Of a DNA stretch of 64,000 nucleotides, positions 57,001-64,000 are shown in pieces (positions within the stretch are counted from its first letter, which is position 1; each line of letters begins with the position of its first letter). The stretch is from Saccopteryx bilineata. Lineage: Eukaryota; Chordata; Mammalia; Chiroptera; Emballonuridae. The position numbers and the translations under genes were made by a program. The DNA is taken from assembly GCF_036850765.1 (NCBI RefSeq), contig NC_089496.1:49342113-49406112 (forward strand), written 5' to 3'. A model generated the notes under the pieces. The model had not been told where the DNA came from. It searched no databases and saw nothing but the letters and a program-made list of their open reading frames with translations.

Positions 57001-57770
57001 TTTTGATTTTCTGTATCTTATGATGTTTTGACATCTTTGGGGATTTCAGACCTGGAGAGAGACTACCCTTCCCCAAGGGGAATGCTAGCTCATTCCTAGA
57101 GGTGGAAGTCATTTTTCCTGGAGCATGTCTTTCATTTTCAGACTGATCAATCCAGCCCCCAACCACCTCCCTATCTAACTCTCATACTCCAAGCCAATAT
57201 TTCCCCTACCCTAAATCAATCCAGGGCCAGCCACTATTAGCTAGGGATAGCTCCTATGCCCCCAAGGCCTGTGGAAATTGTTTAAAGTAGCTATCCTAAA
57301 CTGGTTACCCGGCTTGGCCCTCAGATTTTCCTATGAAAATCTCAGTAAAGGGTCTGGCCCAGGCTTTCCTCCTTGTTCCTGCTTCAGCCTCCTGACCAGA
57401 AGCTGGTACTTCCTCCTGTAGTCCTGCGTGGTGTAGCACGGCACACCCACTTCTCTTGGGAAACGCAAGTAATGAAATGCTTCTTTCAATGACATTAGCC
57501 TCTCTGTCATTGCTCAGTTAGCTCCACAAATTAAAATCCTGTGAATATAAATTTTAGGACAAGCACTGGTTGACTAGCTGAGTTTTTCAGCCCCGGTCAG
57601 ATCTTCAGATGAGTGCAGTCACCTGCCCAGCTGAATCCAGTTCAGCTCATAGAGTTATGAGAAAGTATTTGTGGTATAGAAAAAAGAAAACAACTGTTAG
57701 GCAATGGAAAACTGCATTGTCCAGGGTGTGCATGGCCAGGACATGGGATTATGATGTTATCAGAGCTATT
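57001..57770. other. No gene recognised
   Basis: Plain sequence without a recognised repeat or coding frame. Confidence 0.3.
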
Positions 57771-57783
57771 GAAGACTCTATAA

Positions 57784-57789
<6 letters not shown>

Positions 57790-57816
<27 letters not shown>

Positions 57817-58197
57817 TTGTATTTTTCTGAAGCTGGAAATGGGGAGAGACAGTCAGACAAACTCCCGCATGTGCCCGACCAGGATCCACCCGGCACGCCC
57901 ACCAGGGGCGACACTCTGCCCACCAGGGTGCGATGCTCTGCCCCTCCGGGGCGTCGCTCTGCTGCTACCAGAGCCACTCTAGCACCTGGGGCAGAGGCCA
58001 AGGAGCCATCCCCAGCTCCTGGGCCATCTTTGCTCCAATGGAGCCTTGGCTGCGGGAGGGGAAGAGAGAGACAGAGAGGAAGGAGGGGGGGTGGAGAAGC
58101 AAATGGGCACTTCTCCTATGTGCCCTGGCCGGGAATCGAACCCGGGTCCCCCGCACACCAGGCCGACACTCTACCGCTGAGCCAACCGGCCAGGGCT
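57790..58197 (-). mobile_element. VES-type SINE, long form, with (ATT)n tail
   Basis: Left end is an (ATT)n run of about 27 bases, the complement of an AAT-expanded tail, then 'ctgaagctggaaatggggag', a body with two 'gatgctctgcccaccagg'-type units, and the head complement 'ccaaccggccagggc'. The duplication gaagactctataaattatt (57771-57789) versus gaggactctataaattatt (58198-58216) has one mismatch. The head is almost identical to the consensus, so it is a young copy. Confidence 0.93.
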
Positions 58198-58216
58198 GAG
58201 GACTCTATAAATTATT

Positions 58217-58504
58217 GACAGGAGATATCAATTCAAAATAATTCTTGTCTACAGATGTGCAAATAAATTCTGTCTAGTGGGGAGGGGGCAATGCTTCTTT
58301 TCCCCAAAGCTCAATGTTGTCTCCATTTTCTTCTTCATTTCAATGTTCCTTTATTCCCTATAAATTTATACTTCTTGGACTTCTTTGAATTACTTATAGC
58401 CTCTACCCATTTTTCTTATTTAATTGAGATAAATGCAATCTTTAACACATGCTCATTTTATATCTGTATGACAGCCATGGTTTTCTCTTGCTTTGAAAAG
58501 TATC
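58217..58504. other. No gene recognised
   Basis: AT-rich linker of about 290 bases between the SINE and the hAT/L1 complex. Confidence 0.35.
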
Positions 58505-58830
58505 CCTTACATTAGTGGTAGTCAACCTGGTCCCTACTGCCCACTAGTGGGAGTTCCAGTTTTCATGGTGGGTGGTAGAGGAGCAACCAAAGTATAAATA
58601 AAAAGAGTTAACCATAGTAAGTTGTTTTAGAAAGATTTATTCTGCCAAACTTAGCGAAAATCCAACATAAAGTACTTGGTAAGTAATTATTATTATATGC
58701 TTCAACTTGCTGTAACTCTGCTTTATAAACTTTATAAAGTAAAGTGACTTCCCTACTTTATAAATCACCATGACTGCGGAACTGGTGGTCAGTTAGAAAA
58801 TGATGTTACTCATTCTCAAGAATTGACCAT

Positions 58831-61800
58831 ATGTTGGGCCACAAAGACAATATCAGCAAATTTAGAAAAATTGAAATTGTACCAAGCATATTTTCTGATC
58901 ATAAAGCCTTGAAACTAGAATTCAACTGCAAAAAAGAGGGGGAAAAACCCCCAAAAATGTGGAAACTAAACAACATACTTCTAAAAAATGAATGGGTCAA
59001 AGAAGAAATAAGCGCAGAAATCAAAAGATATATACAGACAAATGACAATGAAAATACGACATATCAGAATCTCTGGGATGCAGCAAAAGCAGTAATAAGA
59101 GGAAAGTTCATATCTCTTCAGGCCTATATGAACAAACAAGAGAGAGCCGAAGTAAACCACTTAACTTCACACCTTAAGGAACTAGAAAAAGAAGAACAAA
59201 GACAACCCAAAACCTGCCGAAGAAAGGAGATAATAAAAATCAGAGCAGAAATAAATGAAATAGAGAACAGAAAAACTATAGAAAAAATCAATAAAACAAG
59301 GAGCTGGTTCTTTGAAAAGATCAACAAAATTGACAAACCCTTGGCAAGACTCACCAAGGAAAAAAGACACAGGACTCAAATAAATAAAATCCAAAATGAA
59401 AGAGGAGAGATCACCACAGGCATCATAGATATACAAAGAATTATTGTAGAATACTATGAAAAATTATATGCCACCAAATACAACAATCTAGAAGAAATGG
59501 ATAAATTCCTAGAACAATACAACCTTCCTAGACTGAGTCATGAAGAAGCAGAAAGCCTAAACAGACCAATCAGCAGGGAGGAAATAGAAAAAACTATTAA
59601 AAATCTCCCCAAAAATAAAAGTCCAGGCCCAGACGGTTATACTAGTGAATTCTATCAAACATTCAAAGAAGACTTGGTTCCTATTCTACTCAAAGTCTTC
59701 CAAAAAATTGAAGAAGAAGCAATACTTCCAAACACATTTTATGAGGCCAACATAACCCTCATACCAAAACCTGGCAAGGATGGCACAAAGAAAGAAAACT
59801 ACAGACCAATATCTCTAATGAATACAGATGCTAAAATACTAAACAAAATACTGGCAAACCGAATACAACAACATATTAAAAAAATAATACATCATGATCA
59901 AGTGGGATTCATCCCAGAATCTCAAGGATGGTTCAACATACGCAAAACGGTTAACGTAATACACCATATCAACAAAACAAAGAACAAAAACCACATGATC
60001 TTATCAATAGATGCAGAAAAGGCTTTTGATAAAATACAACACAATTTTATGTTTAAGACTCTCAACAAAATGGGTATAGAAGGAAAATATCTCAACATGA
60101 TAAAGGCCATATATGATAAACCATCAGCCAACATCCTATTAAACGGCATAAAACTGAGGACTTTCTACCTTAAATCAGGAACAAGACAGGGTTGTCCACT
60201 GTCTCCACTCTTATTCAACGTGGTGCTAGAAGTTCTGGCCAGAGCAATCAGACAAGACAAAGAAATAAAAGGCATCCATATCGGAAAAGAAGAAGTAAAG
60301 CTATCACTTTTTGCTGATGATATGATCCTATACATCGAAAACCCGAAGGACTCCACAAAAAGATTATTAGAAACAATAAACCAATACAGTAAGGTCGCAG
60401 GATACAAAATTAACATACAAAAGTCCATAGCCTTTCTATATGCCAACAATGAAATATTAGAAAACGAACTCAAAAAAATAATCCCCTTCACGATTGCAAC
60501 AAAAAAAATAAAATACCTAGGCATAAACATAACAAAGAACGTAAAGGACCTATATAATGAAAATTACAAAGCATTGTTAAGGGAAATCGAAAAAGATACA
60601 ATGAGATGGAAAAATATTCCTTGTTCTTGGATAGGAAGAATAAATATAATCAAAATGGCCATATTACCCAAAGCAATATACAAATTTAATGCAATTCCCA
60701 TCAAAATCCCTATGAGATTTTTTAAAGAAATGGAACAAAAAATCATCAGATTTATATGGAACTATAAAAAACCCCGAATAGCCAAAACAATCCTAAGGAA
60801 AAAGAATGAAGCTGGGGGCATTACAATACCTGACTTTAAACTATATTATAGGGCCACGATAATCAAAACAGCATGGTATTGGCAAAAAAATAGACACTCA
60901 GACCAATGGAACAGAATAGAAAGCCCAGAAATAAAACCACATATATATGGTCAAATAATCTTTGATAAAGGGGCCAACAACACACAATGGAGAAAAGAAA
61001 GCCTCTTCAACAAATGGTGTTGGGAAAACTGGAAAGCCACATGCAAAAGAATGAAACTCGACTACAGCCTGTCCCCGTGTACTAAAATTAATTCAAAATG
61101 GATCAAAGACCTAAATATAAGACCTGAAACAATAAAGTACATAGAAGAAGACATAGGTACTAAAATCATGGACCTGGGTTTTAAAGAACATTTTATGAAC
61201 TTGACTCCAATGGCAAGAGAAGTGAAGGCAAAGATAAATGAATGGGACTACATCAGAATTAAAAGTTTTTGCTCAGCAAGAGAAACTGATATCAAAATAA
61301 ACAGACAGCCAACTATATGGGAACTGATATTTTCAAACGACAGCTCAGATAAGGGCCTAATATCCAAAATTTACAAAGAACTCATAAAACTCAACAACAA
61401 ACAAACAAGCAATCCAATAAAAAAATGGGAAGAGGACATGAACAGACACTTCTCCCAGGAAGAGATACAAATGGCCAACAGATATATGAAAAGATGCTCA
61501 GCTTCATTAGTTATTAGAGAAATGCAAATCAAAACTACAATGAGATACCACCTCACTCCTGTTAGATTAGCTATTATCAACAAGACGGGTAATAGCAAAT
61601 GTTGGAGAGGCTGTGGAGAAAAAGGAACCCTCATTCACTGTTGGTGGGACTGTAAAGTAGTACAACCATTATGGAGGAAAGTATGGTGGTTCCTCAAAAA
61701 ACTGCAAATAGAACTACCTTATGACCCAGCAATCCCTCTACTGGGTATATACCCCAAAACCTCAGAAACATTGATACGTGAAGACACATGTAGCCCCATG

Positions 61801-62007
61801 TTCATTGCAGCACTGTTCACAGTGGCCAAGACATGGAAACAACCAAAAAGCCCTTCAATAGAAGACTGGATAAAGAAGATGTGGCACATATACACTATGG
61901 AATACTACTCAGCCATAAGAAATGATGACATCAGATCATTTACAGCAAAATGGTGGGATCTTGATAACATTATAAGGAGTGAAATAAGTAAATCAGAAAA
62001 AAAATAA
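58831..62007 (+). CDS. L1 ORF2 protein, N-terminally truncated, frame open
   Basis: 1058 codons without a stop. The same frame continues upstream to the insertion point, encoding an S-R-I-D-H stretch just before the first Met, so this Met is internal and not the natural start. Full ORF2p is about 1275 residues; roughly 210 are missing. Visible parts: the end of the endonuclease with its S-D-H motif (residues 22-24); a reverse transcriptase with SPGPDGY (264-270), [14 protein letters not shown] (450-463) and the catalytic FADD (494-497); and the C-terminal Cys-rich motif C-x3-C-x7-H-C-x3-C (924-941). ORF2p copies L1 RNA at a nicked chromosomal site. Without most of its endonuclease and without a promoter this copy should be inactive unless transcribed from a neighbour. 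Confidence 0.95.
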   Translation: MLGHKDNISKFRKIEIVPSIFSDHKALKLEFNCKKEGEKPPKMWKLNNILLKNEWVKEEISAEIKRYIQTNDNENTTYQNLWDAAKAVIRGKFISLQAYMNKQERAEVNHLTSHLKELEKEEQRQPKTCRRKEIIKIRAEINEIENRKTIEKINKTRSWFFEKINKIDKPLARLTKEKRHRTQINKIQNERGEITTGIIDIQRIIVEYYEKLYATKYNNLEEMDKFLEQYNLPRLSHEEAESLNRPISREEIEKTIKNLPKNKSPGPDGYTSEFYQTFKEDLVPILLKVFQKIEEEAILPNTFYEANITLIPKPGKDGTKKENYRPISLMNTDAKILNKILANRIQQHIKKIIHHDQVGFIPESQGWFNIRKTVNVIHHINKTKNKNHMILSIDAEKAFDKIQHNFMFKTLNKMGIEGKYLNMIKAIYDKPSANILLNGIKLRTFYLKSGTRQGCPLSPLLFNVVLEVLARAIRQDKEIKGIHIGKEEVKLSLFADDMILYIENPKDSTKRLLETINQYSKVAGYKINIQKSIAFLYANNEILENELKKIIPFTIATKKIKYLGINITKNVKDLYNENYKALLREIEKDTMRWKNIPCSWIGRINIIKMAILPKAIYKFNAIPIKIPMRFFKEMEQKIIRFIWNYKKPRIAKTILRKKNEAGGITIPDFKLYYRATIIKTAWYWQKNRHSDQWNRIESPEIKPHIYGQIIFDKGANNTQWRKESLFNKWCWENWKATCKRMKLDYSLSPCTKINSKWIKDLNIRPETIKYIEEDIGTKIMDLGFKEHFMNLTPMAREVKAKINEWDYIRIKSFCSARETDIKINRQPTIWELIFSNDSSDKGLISKIYKELIKLNNKQTSNPIKKWEEDMNRHFSQEEIQMANRYMKRCSASLVIREMQIKTTMRYHLTPVRLAIINKTGNSKCWRGCGEKGTLIHCWWDCKVVQPLWRKVWWFLKKLQIELPYDPAIPLLGIYPKTSETLIREDTCSPMFIAALFTVAKTWKQPKSPSIEDWIKKMWHIYTMEYYSAIRNDDIRSFTAKWWDLDNIIRSEISKSEKK

Positions 62008-62086
62008 GAACTACATGATTCCATACATTGGTGGAACATAAAAATGAGACTAAGAGACATGGACAAGAATGTGGTGGTTACCAAGG

Positions 62087-62150
62087 GTGGGGGGGGGGAG
62101 GGAGGACATGGGAGGGAGGGAGGGAGAGAGTTAGGGGGAGGGGGAGGGGC
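62087..62150 (+). repeat. G-rich polypurine tract in the L1 3' UTR
   Basis: Runs of G up to nine or more broken by single A, typical of mammalian L1 3' UTRs, with potential for G-quadruplexes. Confidence 0.85.
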
Positions 62151-62405
62151 ACAGAGAACTAGATAGAGGGTGACGGAGGACAATCTGACTTTGGGCGAGG
62201 GGTTTGCAACATAATTTGATGACAAAATAACCTAGACATGTTTTCTTTGAATATATGTACCCTGATTTATTAATGTCATCCCATTACCATTAATAAAAAT
62301 TTATTAAAAAAAAAAAAAAAAGAAAAAAAGAAAATGATGTTACTACAAACAGAGATACAAAAGTGGGCAGTAGGTATAAAAAGGTTGATGACCCCTGCCT
62401 TACAT

Positions 62406-64000
62406 GGTCATTTTAAACCATTAAGTTTTGAAGGTCAGCAATGAGTAGGTAGCTGCAATAATGGACTGGAAGTGCTTGCTGCCATCCTGTTTGCCTGTAT
62501 TTCTCTGCTGCCCATACTACTAACAGAAATGCCACTTACTTTTGGCATAGATGACAAGGATGTATAAAGGAAAATATCGGGAGCCCAGCCCTGCAACATT
62601 TTGACTAGAGTTAGTAGAGCGGTGAGGTTAATAAGGTCATGGGTTTCCACCACTGACTATGCTCAGGTTCGAACCCACACTTCTCCATGAATCAGCTGGG
62701 TAAACTTGGGCATATTTATTAATATTTCTAAGTCTCGATTTCCTTGTGAACCCAATTCATACTTGCCTCACAGAATTATAGTTCAGTAAACCGCAAATGA
62801 GATCGTGGAGCAGACCCCTTGGGGCGTGCCCACGTGACATCCAAGTCCTTACTTCTGAACAGAGAGTCCTGAGTTTGTGTAGGCATCCACATTAGCTCCA
62901 GCTCCGGAGAGCTGTCCTGAGCTGGGTAAACCAGGGAGCCCCTGGCCCTTCCCTGGCACCTACATTCATTTAGGAGCGAACACAAGAGCAAGTGGACCCA
63001 GTGATACAAACTGCCAACGACTTGCATCCCATGTTGAGAGAGAGTGTTCTTTTTTTCTTTTCTTTCTTCTTCCTCTGGGTGTAAACCAGGAAGTGTGTGA
63101 ACACGTATTGCAGTAGGCAAGCATCCTGGGACCAAGAGGCCAAACAACCTAGGGGACAGAACCTTGGGTGAGAGTCAGAACAGAAGGACCGGAGCTGTAA
63201 GCGGAGGGCCCGCCCTGTAGTCCGGGTTGAGTGCATGCGAGCTAAGTAGCAGCCTGGGTTCTGCAGAGATAGAGAGGGGTCTTCATCTGAATCTGCACCG
63301 AAAGGTCTCTGGAGCACTGGCCAGGGGGGATTGGAAGGGCGACTCTATTTCCTGTCTATTGTGTAAGAAAAACACAGTTTTAACATGTGACTGGGCCTTG
63401 AATGATTGTTCTTCTTAAAACCCAAACTCAAGTGCAGTCGAGACATTGGCCTCTGTCCTCACTGCTTGTATAGTTATAATTCATCTCTGTCAGAAGTGTG
63501 GTCCTTTTCTGCCAAATTGTTGAAATTACAATTTTCAAGGGTCTGGCTAAGAAGCATTTTCCCATCAGAGATAGCATGTCTACTGTGGTTTTTGCCCTTT
63601 ACGTTATGAAATAATAATAATAGCCAAAGTCTTCGCTTCTGGTCATGAAGCATCCTTAATCTGCTATCACCACTACGAAGTGACGCTTCCAACTCAAGCC
63701 CTGTTTGGGGGATGTGATAATAACAGAGTTGGAAATTTTCTGCTGCTGGCTGACACCTAGCATATTGAACTTAAGCTTCCAAGCAGTCTTCTGAAGATAG
63801 TTTTGCCAAAATGCAGACATGCCCGCACACACCAACACACACACATGCACATCCACGGTGGGTCCCCCCCCCCTCCCCCCGCTTTTAGAAAACCAAAGCA
63901 GAAAACCACATGAAGGAGGAAGAAGCACACTCTTTGACAAGACAGGAAATCTTGCTTTCTTCCAGCCTCTTAAAAGCACTGACCTACTTGCAATATGTGG
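62406..64000. other. Single-copy DNA with a MIR remnant
   Basis: At about 62640-62815 'gctcaggttcgaacccacac', 'tgggtaaacttgggcatatt', 'tctaagtctcgatttccttg' and 'cttgcctcacagaattatag' give a plus-strand MIR order. Frames of 115 and 123 codons on the minus strand (62776-63317) lack recognisable domains. A short (CA)n and C runs are at 63822-63880. No gene is called. Confidence 0.45.

Larger units (their letters stand above)
58811..62328 (+). mobile_element. L1 retrotransposon, 5'-truncated, 3.5 kb
   Basis: Contains all of ORF2 after the endonuclease core, a 3' UTR with a G-rich polypurine tract (62087-62150), an AATAAA signal near the end and an A-rich tail. A perfect 16-bp target duplication, agaaaatgatgttact, is at 58795-58810 and 62329-62344. 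The break gtt/agaaaa resembles the L1 endonuclease target TT/AAAA. The ORF1, 5' UTR and promoter are missing, so it cannot move by itself. An undamaged ORF2 frame and perfect duplications make it one of the youngest insertions in the window. Confidence 0.96.
58513..62397. mobile_element. hAT-type element interrupted by an L1
   Basis: The hAT parts are 58513-58810 and 62345-62397, about 350 bp together. The left end is tagtggtagtcaacc (first base changed from c); the right end is ggttgatgacccctg. A perfect 8-bp duplication, ccttacat, lies at 58505-58512 and 62398-62405, which proves that both parts are one insertion. Text just inside the left end (ccactagtgggagttccag, then tttcatggtggg) matches the loop of the fold-back MITEs at 37510 and 51943 in reverse, so all three belong to one family. 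Confidence 0.92.

Overview
The window reads as nuclear DNA of a bat (Chiroptera). It carries many copies of a tRNA-derived SINE of the VES type whose 5' end is the 'gccctggcc...ggctcag' head used in bat genomes. These occur both as a short (~170-220 bp) form and as a long (~350-400 bp) form with a 'gccaaggctccattggagca' extension. It also carries a mammalian L1, ancient mammalian MIR and MLT1/MaLR fossils, and an unusually rich set of fairly young DNA transposons (hAT, mariner, Tigger), which is more typical of bats than of other mammals. I cannot fix the family. The SINE form differs from the short copy I associate with vespertilionids, so a rhinolophoid or other lineage is possible. The bat call rests on recalled repeat families, not on a search.

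I found no convincing host protein-coding gene, exon set, tRNA, rRNA or other RNA gene. Almost every open frame is a shadow of a SINE, a simple repeat or a transposon. The only long real reading frame is a 1058-codon piece of L1 ORF2 at 58831-62007. The other coding-derived sequences are a broken Tigger (pogo-type) transposase on the minus strand (45445-47157) and the helix-turn-helix part of a mariner transposase (40067-40390, minus). The window is therefore intergenic or intronic DNA whose readable history is one of insertions.

Layout. 1-9 kb: Tigger and MIR fossils, VES SINEs, an old L1 tail, a 528-bp hAT element with perfect target duplications, and MLT1-type LTRs. 9-12.5 kb: GC-rich DNA with two long polypyrimidine tracts and a ~190-bp inverted duplication. 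12.5-26 kb: mostly single-copy sequence with a 296-bp hAT element, two adjacent minus-strand SINEs and an old L1 tail. 26.4-26.8 kb: an 18-bp GC-rich minisatellite of about 25 units. 27-31 kb: SINEs, including one inside the tail of another, and a 77-bp TA-flanked MITE. 34-36 kb: an MaLR LTR split by a hAT MITE, a second copy of the same MITE in opposite orientation, and a 162-bp MITE between them. 37.5 and 52 kb: two copies of a near-perfect fold-back MITE. 40 kb: a mariner with ~110-bp inverted repeats. 41.4 kb: a solo LTR inserted into a MER5-like fossil. 45-47.5 kb: an end-to-end Tigger. 50.1 kb: a 109-bp mariner MITE. 54.9-57 kb: MLT1-type LTRs. 58.5-62.4 kb: a hAT element interrupted by a 5'-truncated L1.

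The most informative sites are nested insertions, because target-site duplications give their order: L1 into hAT (58.5-62.4 kb), SINE into SINE (29.6-30.2 kb), hAT into MaLR LTR (34.1-34.7 kb) and LTR into MER5 (41.4-41.8 kb). Candidate single-copy regulatory DNA lies at about 38340-38690 and 53240-54010, on weak evidence. I did not find a clear new biological system.
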